From positions 22,903 through 86,902 of the forward strand of contig CACNAR010000006.1 of assembly GCA_902618485.1 (NCBI GenBank): a DNA stretch of 64,000 bases, given 5' to 3'. Positions 55,602 through 63,790 of this stretch are shown one piece after another. The notes under the pieces are model-generated. The model searched no databases. It was not told the DNA's origin and saw only the letters and a program-made list of their open reading frames with translations. Position 1 is the stretch's first letter; the number at the start of each line of letters is the position of its first letter. The position numbers were made by a program, and so were the translations under genes. This stretch comes from an uncultured Pelagibacteraceae bacterium. Lineage in GTDB: Bacteria; Pseudomonadota; Alphaproteobacteria; Pelagibacterales; Pelagibacteraceae.

Positions 55602-56576
55602 ATGTCTAACCCTTTCTTTCTAAATAAAGGCCCAATCAGTCTTGATAAAGTTTACGAATTATTAGAAATTACTAATCAAAAAAAAAAACATTTCAATTTT
55701 TATGATATAAAAGATTTATATAGCGCTGATAAAACATCTATAACTTTCTTTCATTCAAATAGATATAAGGAAGCCGCAAAATTAACCAAAGCATCGTTTT
55801 GTTTAGTTTCAGATTTATTAAAAGATTTTTTACCAAAAAAATGTGAGCCTATTATTGTAAAAAATGTTCTTACTGCAGTTGCTAAAATTACTGAAGAATT
55901 TTATCCAAAATCATTAGAGGACGAATTTGACAATAAAGTTTTTAATATTGAAGATAGTGCATATAAAAGTGTCATTCATGGCAAAAACGTTCTTATAGGA
56001 AAAAATGTTGAAATTGGAACTAAATGTTTGATTGGTCATAATACTATTATAGAAAAAAACGTTCACATCGGAGATAATTGTAAGATCGGCTCAAATACAA
56101 TCATAAGAAATTCAATTATTAGAAATGATGTAAGTATACTTGACAATTGCACAATTGGTAAAAAAGGCTTTGGATTTTTTCCAAATAAAAAAAAAAATCT
56201 TAGATATCCACATATTGGAATTGTAATAATTAATGAGGGCTGTGAAATCGGTTGTGGAGCAACAATTGATCGTGGCTCTATGTCAAACACTGAAATTGGA
56301 AAAAATACATTTTTAGACAATCAAATACATATAGCGCATAATGTAAAAATTGGAAAAAATACAATTATTGCTGGTCAAGTAGGTATAGCTGGAAGTTCAA
56401 CAATTGGTGATAACGTTAGAATTGGAGGACAGGTTGGTATCTCTGGTCATTTAAAAATTGGCAATAATGTTGATATAGCTGGAGGTAGTGGAGTTATAAA
56501 AGATATACCAGATAATTCTAGGGTTATGGGATATCCAGCAAAAAATTTAAGAGAGTTTTTACGAGAAAATAAATAA
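55602..56576 (+). CDS. lpxD: UDP-3-O-(3-hydroxyacyl)glucosamine N-acyltransferase
   Basis: The 324-residue protein is LpxD, third step of lipid A synthesis. The N-terminal uridine-binding domain runs to about residue 105, then left-handed beta-helix hexapeptide repeats follow (GKNVEIGTKCLIGHNTIIEK and on). The catalytic histidine is in NQIHIAHNVKIGKN (about residues 240-253) and the C terminus has GYPAKNLREFLRE. I use the ATG at 55602, giving MSNPFFLNKGPISLDKVYEL; a TTG 15 bases upstream is possible but lies in the hairpin stem. The stop overlaps lpxA by one base. Confidence 0.93.
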   Translation: MSNPFFLNKGPISLDKVYELLEITNQKKKHFNFYDIKDLYSADKTSITFFHSNRYKEAAKLTKASFCLVSDLLKDFLPKKCEPIIVKNVLTAVAKITEEFYPKSLEDEFDNKVFNIEDSAYKSVIHGKNVLIGKNVEIGTKCLIGHNTIIEKNVHIGDNCKIGSNTIIRNSIIRNDVSILDNCTIGKKGFGFFPNKKKNLRYPHIGIVIINEGCEIGCGATIDRGSMSNTEIGKNTFLDNQIHIAHNVKIGKNTIIAGQVGIAGSSTIGDNVRIGGQVGISGHLKIGNNVDIAGGSGVIKDIPDNSRVMGYPAKNLREFLRENK

Positions 56577-57358
56577 TGATTCATGAAACTGCAACGATAG
56601 ATCCAAAAGCGAAAATTTCCAATAATGTTCAAATAGGTCCTTATTGTGTAGTAGGACCTAATGTTGAAATAGATGAGGAGGTAATTTTACAGTCTCATGT
56701 TCATATTTTAGGTAACACAAAAATTGGTAAAAGAAATAAAATTTATTCATTTGCTTCAATTGGAAATGAACCTCAAGATTTAAAATATAATGGTGAAGAT
56801 ACAAGACTTGAAATAGGTGATGCAAACAAAATTAGAGAATATGTAACAATTAATACAGGTACAATTGGAGGAGGCGGTGTAACAAAGGTTGGAAATAATT
56901 GTTTATTTATGGTTTCATCGCATGTGGCACACGATTGTATTGTTGAGGATAATGTTATTTTAGCCAACAACGTGCCTCTTGGAGGACATGCGCACATTGA
57001 ACAAAATGTAATAATTGGAGGAAATTCAGCTGTGCAACAATTTACTAGGGTAGGTAAATTTGCAATGATTGGTGGCATGTGTGGTGTTGTAAGAGATGTT
57101 ATTCCTTATGCAATGGTTCATGGCAACAGAAGTATTCTTCAAGGACTTAATTTAATTGGATTAAGAAGACAAAAAATACCAAATAAAGAGATTATTTCAT
57201 TAACTGAAGCTTATAAAGAGATATTCAAAAGTGAAAATTTAACTGAGAATTTAAAAAATTTAAAATCTGAACTCAAAAAAAACAACCTAGTAAAAGATGT
57301 TGTTGAATTTTTAGAGAAAGATAAAAAAAGACCAATATGTACACCTTTTTCAAAATAA
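56576..57358 (+). CDS. lpxA: UDP-N-acetylglucosamine acyltransferase
   Basis: The 260-residue protein is LpxA, the first step of lipid A synthesis. IHETATIDPKAKISNNVQIG starts the hexapeptide beta-helix, FASIGNEPQDLKYNGEDTRL (about residues 60-79) is the substrate loop, the catalytic histidine lies in SSHVAHDCIVEDN (about 113-125), and a helical C-terminal domain follows LQGLNLIGLRRQ. The length matches the E. coli enzyme (262). It overlaps lpxD by one base and is 1 base before lpxI. Confidence 0.96.
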   Translation: MIHETATIDPKAKISNNVQIGPYCVVGPNVEIDEEVILQSHVHILGNTKIGKRNKIYSFASIGNEPQDLKYNGEDTRLEIGDANKIREYVTINTGTIGGGGVTKVGNNCLFMVSSHVAHDCIVEDNVILANNVPLGGHAHIEQNVIIGGNSAVQQFTRVGKFAMIGGMCGVVRDVIPYAMVHGNRSILQGLNLIGLRRQKIPNKEIISLTEAYKEIFKSENLTENLKNLKSELKKNNLVKDVVEFLEKDKKRPICTPFSK

Positions 57359-57359
57359 A

Positions 57360-58145
57360 ATGTTTGGTTTATTTCTAGGCGATACTGATTTTTCAAAAAT
57401 TGTTCTTAGAAAAGTAAAAAAATTAAATAAAAATTATTTTATAATTGATTTTTCAAAAAATAATAAATTTGCAAAAGAAAAAAATTCTCACAGAATAAGT
57501 ATTGGTAAATTTGGAAAAATTATAAATCTGATAAAAAAAAAAAAATCGAATAAGGTTCTATTTGCAGGAAAAATTGCAAAACCTAAATTTTCGTCTCTAA
57601 GATTAGATTTGAAAGGTATTTATTATATGCCGAGTGTTATAAAAGCTGCTAAATTAGGTGATGCAGCTATTATAAAAGCTATAATTAAAATTCTTAATAA
57701 TGAAAAAATTAAAGTCATAAGTTCAACTCATTTCAATCCTGAATTAAATGTTAAAAAAGGAATTTTTACGAGGATAAAACCATCAATTAATGATAACAAA
57801 TCGATTAATCAAGGAATAAGATTTCTAAATAAGTCAAATTCTTTAGATCATGTTCAAGCATTAGTAGTAAAAGATAATAAAGTTATTGCGAAGGAAGGCA
57901 GACAAGGTACAAAAAAAATGTTGTCAAAATTGAAGAAAAATTCAGGTGGCATTTTGATTAAATTTCCAAAAAAAAGGCAGGATTTAAGGATGGACTTGCC
58001 AACTATAGGGCTTCAAACGCTTAAAGACTGCAAAAAATACGGATTAAAAGGTATAGTTATGAAGTCTAAAAAAAATATTTTTTTAGACAAAATCCAATGC
58101 ATTAAATTTGCTAATAAAAGTAAAATTTTTATTTCAATAAGATGA
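57360..58145 (+). CDS. lpxI: UDP-2,3-diacylglucosamine pyrophosphatase LpxI
   Basis: The 261-residue protein belongs to the LpxI (DUF1009) family, which replaces LpxH in alphaproteobacteria. LFAGKIAKPKFSSLRLDLKG (about residues 61-80, reading VLFAGKIAKP) is the conserved N-terminal segment; GDAAIIKAII, QGIRFLNKSNSLDHVQALVV and GILIKFPKKRQDLRMDLPTI (about 199-218, with the key aspartate) are in the C-terminal domain. It hydrolyses UDP-diacylglucosamine to lipid X for LpxB, the next gene. The 4-base ATGA overlap with lpxB couples their translation. Confidence 0.93.
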   Translation: MFGLFLGDTDFSKIVLRKVKKLNKNYFIIDFSKNNKFAKEKNSHRISIGKFGKIINLIKKKKSNKVLFAGKIAKPKFSSLRLDLKGIYYMPSVIKAAKLGDAAIIKAIIKILNNEKIKVISSTHFNPELNVKKGIFTRIKPSINDNKSINQGIRFLNKSNSLDHVQALVVKDNKVIAKEGRQGTKKMLSKLKKNSGGILIKFPKKRQDLRMDLPTIGLQTLKDCKKYGLKGIVMKSKKNIFLDKIQCIKFANKSKIFISIR

Positions 58146-59278
58146 AAAAAATATTTGTATTAACGGGTGAACCATCTGGTGATAAACTTGCATCAACTGC
58201 TATTTCCAAAATTCAAAAAGATAATAATGATATTAAATATTTATCAGTAGGTGGTGTAAATTTAGAGAGGATTGGTATTAAATCTATTTTCGAATTGAAA
58301 GAAATTACTTATTTAGGTTTTACGAGTGTTTTATTAAATATCTTCAAAATTAAAAAAAGGATTAATCAAGCAGTAGATGAAATTTTGAAATTTGAACCTG
58401 ATATCTTATTTAGTGTTGACAGCCCTGATTTTACACTAAGAGTTGCTGAAATTGTAAAAAAAAGAAATCCTAAAATAAAAACAATTCATTACGTGGCACC
58501 GCAAGTATGGATTTGGAGAAAAAATAGAGTAAAAAAATTAAAAAAATTTATTGATCATATACTTTTGTTATTTAATTTTGAAAAAAAATATTTTGATGAT
58601 GAAAATATAAAAAACACTTTTGTTGGTCACCCATTAATTGAAAATACAGGCCTAAATAAGACAGATATAAATAACCTTGTTTCAAAAAATAAAAAAATAA
58701 TATCAATTTTTGCAGGTAGTAGAAATTCAGAAACAAATGTTCTTTTACCAATATTAATTCAATTTATCATTATGATGAACAAAAAAGATCATAATTATAA
58801 TTTTGTATTTCACGCAACAGATGAAAATAAAAAACAAATAATTGATTACATTAAAGTTAAAAACATAGAAAATATTGATGTTGTTTCAGATGAAAACATG
58901 AAAAGAGAAATATTATCGAACTCTATTTTTGCTGTATGTAAGTCTGGAACTGTATCTTTACAAGTTTGTAATGCAAATGTTCCTTCAATAATTATTTATA
59001 AATTAAACTTTATAAATTTTATGATTTTTAAATTATTGGTTAATGTAAAATTTGCTAACATTATAAATATTATTAACAATAGAGAAGTTATTCCTGAATT
59101 GCTTCAAAATGAATGTAATGCTAAAGAGATTTATAATTCGGTTGTTTATATGCTAAAAAATCCAGATATTAGAAAAAAACAATTAGAAGATTGTAATCAA
59201 ACTTTAAAGGGTATTAGATCTAAAACTTCGTCATCGAGTGAGGTAGCCTCTATTTTAAGCAATAGTCTTATTAGTTAA
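58142..59278 (+). CDS. lpxB: Lipid-A-disaccharide synthase
   Basis: The 378-residue protein is LpxB, a family 19 glycosyltransferase joining lipid X and UDP-diacylglucosamine. LTGEPSGDKLAST at the N terminus is the family signature; VDSPDFTLRVAEIVK (about residues 98-112), HYVAPQVWIWRKNRVKKLKK (about 119-138) and the donor-site CKSGTVSLQVCNANVPSIII (about 264-283) follow. It ends the rightward lpx block. Its last 24 bases overlap the 3-prime end of the convergent gltX. Confidence 0.95.
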   Translation: MKKIFVLTGEPSGDKLASTAISKIQKDNNDIKYLSVGGVNLERIGIKSIFELKEITYLGFTSVLLNIFKIKKRINQAVDEILKFEPDILFSVDSPDFTLRVAEIVKKRNPKIKTIHYVAPQVWIWRKNRVKKLKKFIDHILLLFNFEKKYFDDENIKNTFVGHPLIENTGLNKTDINNLVSKNKKIISIFAGSRNSETNVLLPILIQFIIMMNKKDHNYNFVFHATDENKKQIIDYIKVKNIENIDVVSDENMKREILSNSIFAVCKSGTVSLQVCNANVPSIIIYKLNFINFMIFKLLVNVKFANIINIINNREVIPELLQNECNAKEIYNSVVYMLKNPDIRKKQLEDCNQTLKGIRSKTSSSSEVASILSNSLIS

Positions 59279-60655
59279 TCTCTTTTCGACTTCATCCTTA
59301 CCTAAAGATATAATTATATCGTAAATACCAGGCCCAAACTTTGAGCCTGTTAATGCTATTCTTAAAGGTTGACCAACACCTTTAAAATTAGTGTTATTAG
59401 ATTTTATAAGTTCTTGAACAACTGGTTCTAAATCTTCTCTTGTAAATTCCTTTATTTTTTTAATTCTTCTATTAAATTCGGATATTATCGTTTTAGCTTT
59501 ATCATCAATTAATTTAAGGTCCTCTTTATTGAAATTAACATCGTCGTTAAGAATATATTGGCTATTATCGAATATATCCTCAAGTGTTTTAGCTTTATTT
59601 TTAAGAAATGATAAAGACTTTTTAATTTTATCATTTTTCTCTGTTTTAATCTTACCTTTAAAGATCTCACAGTAACTTACGAATTGATTAAAAAGATCAT
59701 TTTCATCAATATTTTTAATATAATGTTCATTCATAGATAGAATTCTACTCATATCTAACTTTGATGGAGATTTTCCGATACCTTTTAAATTAAAATACTT
59801 AATACTTTCGTCTAATGTAAAAATTTCCTTATCTTCAAAAGACCATCCCAACCTAAGTAAGTAATTTCTTAAAGCATCAGGTATTATACCAATTTTAGAA
59901 TAGTCCTCTAAAGTTGACGCTTTATCTCTTTTTGATAGTTTTTTCCCCTCTATTGTATGTATTAGAGGTATATGAGCAAATGATGGTAAATCCCAACCCA
60001 TCGCCTCATAGATTTGAATTTGTTTAAAGGTATTTATCTTGTGGTCGTCCCCTCTGATTATGTGTGTCATATTCATTTGGTGATCGTCAACAGATGCAGA
60101 CAAGTTATAAGTTGGTGTCCCATCATTTCGTAAAATTACAAAATCCTCAATTGTATTATTTTCAATCTCTACATTGCCTTGCACTAAGTCTTTTAAGACA
60201 GATTTTCCTGTAACTTTGCTTTTAAATCTAATTACTGGTTTTATATTATTTGGTGCTTCACTCTCATTCTTATCTCTCCATTTTCTATCATAGACATATG
60301 GAATTTTTTTTTGTTTAGCTCTCTTTTTTTGTTCTTCTATTTCTTCATTTGAACAGTAACACTTGTATGCATTTCCTTTCTTTAATAGCTCATTAGCTAC
60401 TTTTATGTGATCATTAATTTTTTGAGATTGTATATATTCTTGTCCATCGTGATTAATACCTATCCATTGAAGAGACTTTATTATTTGTTTCTTGTATTCT
60501 TCTTTTGATCTTTCCTTATCCGTATCTTCAATTCTAAGGTAAAAATTACCTTTCTGATTTTTTGAATAAAGCCAATTAAATAGAGCTGTTCTTACACCAC
60601 CAATATGTAAAGGCCCAGTAGGGGATGGAGCAAATCTAGTTGCTACTTTTTTCAT
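59255..60655 (-). CDS. gltX: Glutamyl-tRNA synthetase
   Basis: The 466-residue protein is a class I synthetase: FAPSPTGPLHIGGVRTALFN (residues 8-27) contains the HIGH motif as HIGG, and KLSKRDKAST (about residue 240) is the KMSKS motif. The anticodon-binding helical domain follows. SDRRNDGTP-type recognition appears as ILRNDGTPTYNLSASVDDHQ. Many alphaproteobacteria have two GltX proteins, one specific for tRNA-Gln; discriminating them needs comparison. It lies 22 bases after lexA on the same strand; gltA and comEC, usual neighbours, are absent. Confidence 0.95.
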   Translation of the reverse strand: MKKVATRFAPSPTGPLHIGGVRTALFNWLYSKNQKGNFYLRIEDTDKERSKEEYKKQIIKSLQWIGINHDGQEYIQSQKINDHIKVANELLKKGNAYKCYCSNEEIEEQKKRAKQKKIPYVYDRKWRDKNESEAPNNIKPVIRFKSKVTGKSVLKDLVQGNVEIENNTIEDFVILRNDGTPTYNLSASVDDHQMNMTHIIRGDDHKINTFKQIQIYEAMGWDLPSFAHIPLIHTIEGKKLSKRDKASTLEDYSKIGIIPDALRNYLLRLGWSFEDKEIFTLDESIKYFNLKGIGKSPSKLDMSRILSMNEHYIKNIDENDLFNQFVSYCEIFKGKIKTEKNDKIKKSLSFLKNKAKTLEDIFDNSQYILNDDVNFNKEDLKLIDDKAKTIISEFNRRIKKIKEFTREDLEPVVQELIKSNNTNFKGVGQPLRIALTGSKFGPGIYDIIISLGKDEVEKRLTNKTIA

Positions 60656-60677
60656 TAAAATGGTTTAGACTATTTTT

Positions 60678-61355
60678 TTAGAAGTTTCTATATAAAGATA
60701 CTAAAACTCCCTGAACTTTTACTCTATCGGGTCCGAAAATTTTAGTTTCGTAATTTCTGTTAGCACTTTCTAATGCTATAACTTTACCTTTTTTTCGAAT
60801 TCTTTTTAGCATTGCCTCATGCTCATCGATCAATGCTACAACTATTTTTCCATTATCAGCGGTATCTGTTCTTTTAATTATTACAGTATCTCCCTCGTGG
60901 ATACCAGCCTCAATCATAGAATCACCTTGAACTTTTAAACCAAAATAATCACCATTTTTTTCTAAGTTAGTTGGCAATGGTATTCTTGAGACTTCGTTTT
61001 GTATTGCCTCAACTGGAGTACCAGCTGCAATTTTACCTAAAACAGGTACTTCTGCATCATCAGATAATGGATTTTCGTCATCTAATCCCCCCTTTATTAC
61101 ACTTGGAGAAAAATTATTATAAATATCATTAGCTGAAGCTGTTTCGGGTAATTTAATTACCTCTAATGCTCTAGCTTTATGCGCTAGCCTTTTAATAAAA
61201 CCTCTTTCCTCTAAAGCACTAATTAGTCTGTGAATACCAGATTTAGATTTAAGATTAAGAGACTCTTTCATTTCATCATAAGAGGGAGAAACTCCAGAAC
61301 TTCTCAACCTCTTGTTGATAAATAAAAGCAAGTTTTTTTGTTTTTTTGTTAGCAT
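60678..61355 (-). CDS. lexA: SOS response repressor LexA
   Basis: The 225-residue protein is LexA. The N-terminal winged helix includes GVSPSYDEMKESLNLKSKSG (residues 21-40). The self-cleavage site is A111-G112 in GKIAAGTP; the catalytic serine is S146 in QGDSMIEAG and the lysine K184 in AMLKRI. The linker and positions match alphaproteobacterial LexA. It represses DNA-repair genes until RecA filaments trigger cleavage. Its own upstream region has a perfect GTTC-N7-GTTC SOS box, so it is autoregulated. It lies between trpC and gltX, with 88 bases to trpC. Confidence 0.96.
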   Translation of the reverse strand: MLTKKQKNLLLFINKRLRSSGVSPSYDEMKESLNLKSKSGIHRLISALEERGFIKRLAHKARALEVIKLPETASANDIYNNFSPSVIKGGLDDENPLSDDAEVPVLGKIAAGTPVEAIQNEVSRIPLPTNLEKNGDYFGLKVQGDSMIEAGIHEGDTVIIKRTDTADNGKIVVALIDEHEAMLKRIRKKGKVIALESANRNYETKIFGPDRVKVQGVLVSLYRNF

Positions 61356-61357
61356 AA

Positions 61358-61372
61358 GAACAAATATCGTAC
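61358..61372 (-). promoter_or_regulatory. Second, imperfect SOS box at the lexA start
   Basis: On the minus strand the sequence reads GTAC-N7-GTTC, one mismatch from GTTC-N7-GTTC, and it ends 2 bases before the lexA ATG. A second LexA dimer could bind here and block the leader. Confidence 0.35.
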
Positions 61373-61379
61373 AAACAAT

Positions 61380-61394
61380 GTTCTATAAAAGTTC
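61380..61394 (-). promoter_or_regulatory. SOS box (LexA operator) of lexA
   Basis: GTTC-TATAAAA-GTTC is a perfect match to the alphaproteobacterial LexA operator GTTC-N7-GTTC. It lies 25 bases before lexA. On the minus strand it contains TATAGA, a plausible -10 (61382-61387), with TTGTTA (61403-61408) as a -35 at 15-base spacing, so LexA would block its own promoter. Confidence 0.88.
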
Positions 61395-61443
61395 TCGTAA
61401 ATTAACAATAGTTAAAAAACCAATAAAATAGAGGATTATTTGA

Positions 61444-62235
61444 CTAAAGAACGGAAAAAATAGAATTATTTTCAAGATCTTTTAAAAGTGATTCACCAAT
61501 CAAAAAAGTTTTAATAGATGTCTTATCAGATAATTCCAAAAGTTCATCTTTTGTTTTAATCCCACTTTCAGAGATCAGAGGACCTGAATGACCAACTAAA
61601 ATATCATGAATATCAAAAGTTGTATTTATATCAGTTTTAAGAGTTTTTAAGTTTCTATTATTTATTCCTATCAATGCATCTTTAAATTTAAGAGCTTGTT
61701 TGGCCTCATCTACAGTGTGAACCTCAACAATAACAGACATGTCTAATTTTAAAGCTTCTTCATATAATTCATTCGCAAGTTTATCAGAAACGCCAGCAAG
61801 AATTATTAGTATGGCGTCTGCTCCATAACTTTTAGCAAGAGGTATTTGAAATTTATCTACAAAAAAATCCTTACAAAGAATTGGTAAATCAATTTTTTGT
61901 TTAATTTTACTTATATGTATTAAATCACCTAAAAAGTAATCTTCTTCAGTTAAAACTGATAAACATGTTGCTTTATTATAGCTGTATATATTTGCTATTT
62001 TAACAGGATCATAATTTTTGATAATCACACCTGCAGATGGACTAGCTTTTTTAATTTCAGCGATAATAGAAAACTTGTTTTCTTTAATATTATTTTCGAT
62101 CTTTTCTTTAAAATCTATAAATATTCTATTTGAATTAATTAGTTCATTTAATGAGTCAGGAGAGATAGTTTTTTTTAGATTTTCTATTTTTTCACTTTTC
62201 TTCTCAATTATTTTTTTAAGAACATTTTCAGCCAT
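61444..62235 (-). CDS. trpC: Indole-3-glycerol phosphate synthase
   Basis: The 263-residue protein is the monofunctional TrpC beta/alpha barrel, the fourth step of tryptophan synthesis. FSIIAEIKKASPSAGVI (about residues 54-70) includes the catalytic lysine, LPILCKDFFVDKFQIPLAKS (about 116-135) the second lysine, and ALIGINNRNLKTLKTD (about 186-201) and LISESGIKTKDELLEL the phosphate site. It overlaps trpD by 8 bases. It ends the trp part of the operon, before lexA. Confidence 0.95.
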   Translation of the reverse strand: MAENVLKKIIEKKSEKIENLKKTISPDSLNELINSNRIFIDFKEKIENNIKENKFSIIAEIKKASPSAGVIIKNYDPVKIANIYSYNKATCLSVLTEEDYFLGDLIHISKIKQKIDLPILCKDFFVDKFQIPLAKSYGADAILIILAGVSDKLANELYEEALKLDMSVIVEVHTVDEAKQALKFKDALIGINNRNLKTLKTDINTTFDIHDILVGHSGPLISESGIKTKDELLELSDKTSIKTFLIGESLLKDLENNSIFSVL

Positions 62236-63220
62236 TTTGAATTTTTTCCAATTGTTTCATTACTTTCTTTGATAGAATATGTTCTCTTGTATCATTATAT
62301 GCATCGGCAAAATTTTTATGAGTTTCTTTCACAATTAAACCTGCGGCAGCATTCAAACATACTGCTTTAGAAAAATCGTTATCCTCACCTTTAAATATAT
62401 TAATCATCTTATCTGCATTAAATTTTGCATCATCTCCAACGAGATTATCAAATTTATCTGCATTGACATTTAATTCTTTGGGATCAATAACAATTTCAGA
62501 AATCTTATTATCTTTTAATTGAATTACATTTGTTTTGGCATAAGGAGAAATTTCATCTAAACCATCATCACTATTTACAATCCATGCAAATTTTATATTT
62601 AAATTGTTTAAAGCATCTGCAAATGTCCTTAAAAGCTTTTTATCAAAAACACCTACAACTTGCCGTTTAACAAGAGCAGGACTACTTAGAGGTCCTATCA
62701 TGTTAAATATAGTTCTTTTTCCAATTTTTTTTCTAGTTGGACCAACAAATCTCATTGCACTGTGATAATTAGGTGCAAACATGAAACCAAAATTGTTCTT
62801 ATTTATTTGTGCTTCTATATCATTCGGTTCTAAATTAATTTTAATATTCAAAGCCTCTAAAACATCACCTGATCCACACTTAGAAGATACAGCCTTATTT
62901 CCATGCTTTGCCACTTTGACTCCCATACTTGCAAGCAATAATGCAGATGCTGTTGATATATTAAGAGTATTCATACCATCACCACCAGTTCCACATGTAT
63001 CAATGCAATTTTCCACGTTTACTCTTTTAGACTTATTTCTAAGAACATAAACACCACCAGCTATTTCGTCTGAAGACTCACCTTTAGCTGATAAAAGCGT
63101 TAAAAAATCAAATATTTCTTGGTCCTCGGCTTTACCATCCATTAATAATTCAAAAGCGGCCTTGCTTTCATCAAAAGATAGATTTTCTTTATTTTTAATT
63201 TTTTCTATGAATTGTTTCAT
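62228..63220 (-). CDS. trpD: Anthranilate phosphoribosyltransferase
   Basis: The 330-residue protein is TrpD. The PRPP-binding loop is DTCGTGGDGMNTLNISTASA (about residues 74-93), KHGNKAVSSKCGSGDVLEAL (about 105-124) binds anthranilate, and GPTRKKIGKRTIFNMIGPLS (about 159-178) follows. Length is normal. It sits directly after trpG with no gap, and the two partners of anthranilate use are thus made together. Confidence 0.96.
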   Translation of the reverse strand: MKQFIEKIKNKENLSFDESKAAFELLMDGKAEDQEIFDFLTLLSAKGESSDEIAGGVYVLRNKSKRVNVENCIDTCGTGGDGMNTLNISTASALLLASMGVKVAKHGNKAVSSKCGSGDVLEALNIKINLEPNDIEAQINKNNFGFMFAPNYHSAMRFVGPTRKKIGKRTIFNMIGPLSSPALVKRQVVGVFDKKLLRTFADALNNLNIKFAWIVNSDDGLDEISPYAKTNVIQLKDNKISEIVIDPKELNVNADKFDNLVGDDAKFNADKMINIFKGEDNDFSKAVCLNAAAGLIVKETHKNFADAYNDTREHILSKKVMKQLEKIQNG

Positions 63221-63790
63221 TTAAATTCTAATGAAGTTCTTTAAAATTTTCATACCAAGTTTTGTTTTAATACTTTCAGGGTGAAATTGCACTCCATGAA
63301 CATCATATTTTTTATGTTGAACACCCATTATTAAACCATCTTTGGTCTCTGCAGTGATTTCGAGATCACCGGATATTGATTTTTTATCAATTATCAAACT
63401 ATGATATCGAGTTGCCTCAAAAGTTTTAGGAAGATTTTTTAGTAAACCTTTTTTTTTAGATTTGATTTTACTGGTTTTTCCATGCATTAATTTTCTTGCT
63501 TGAATAATTTTCGACCCAAATACCTGTCCAATAATTTGGTGACCTAAACAAACACCTAGTATAGGAATTTTTTTGTATAAAGATTTTACAATCTTAAGGC
63601 AGTTACCAGATTGATTAGGATTACCGGGCCCGGGCGAGATTACAATTTTATTATATCTTCTTTTTAATATTTCTTTTGAAGTAATTCTATCATTTCTAAT
63701 TACATCAACGTGAACTTTCAACGAGGATAAATAATGATATAGATTAAAAGTAAAACTATCATAATTATCTATTAAAACTATTTTTTTCAT
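63221..63790 (-). CDS. trpG: Anthranilate synthase glutamine amidotransferase component
   Basis: The 189-residue protein is a class I glutamine amidotransferase: LIDNYDSFTFNLYHYL at the start, the oxyanion motif SPGPGNPNQSG (about 52-62), the nucleophile cysteine in ILGVCLGHQIIGQ (about 78-90), and the His-Glu pair in HGVQFHPES (about 165-173). It supplies ammonia to TrpE and may also serve PabB. The ATG overlaps the trpE stop in ATGA, so the two subunits are made in step. Confidence 0.94.
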   Translation of the reverse strand: MKKIVLIDNYDSFTFNLYHYLSSLKVHVDVIRNDRITSKEILKRRYNKIVISPGPGNPNQSGNCLKIVKSLYKKIPILGVCLGHQIIGQVFGSKIIQARKLMHGKTSKIKSKKKGLLKNLPKTFEATRYHSLIIDKKSISGDLEITAETKDGLIMGVQHKKYDVHGVQFHPESIKTKLGMKILKNFIRI

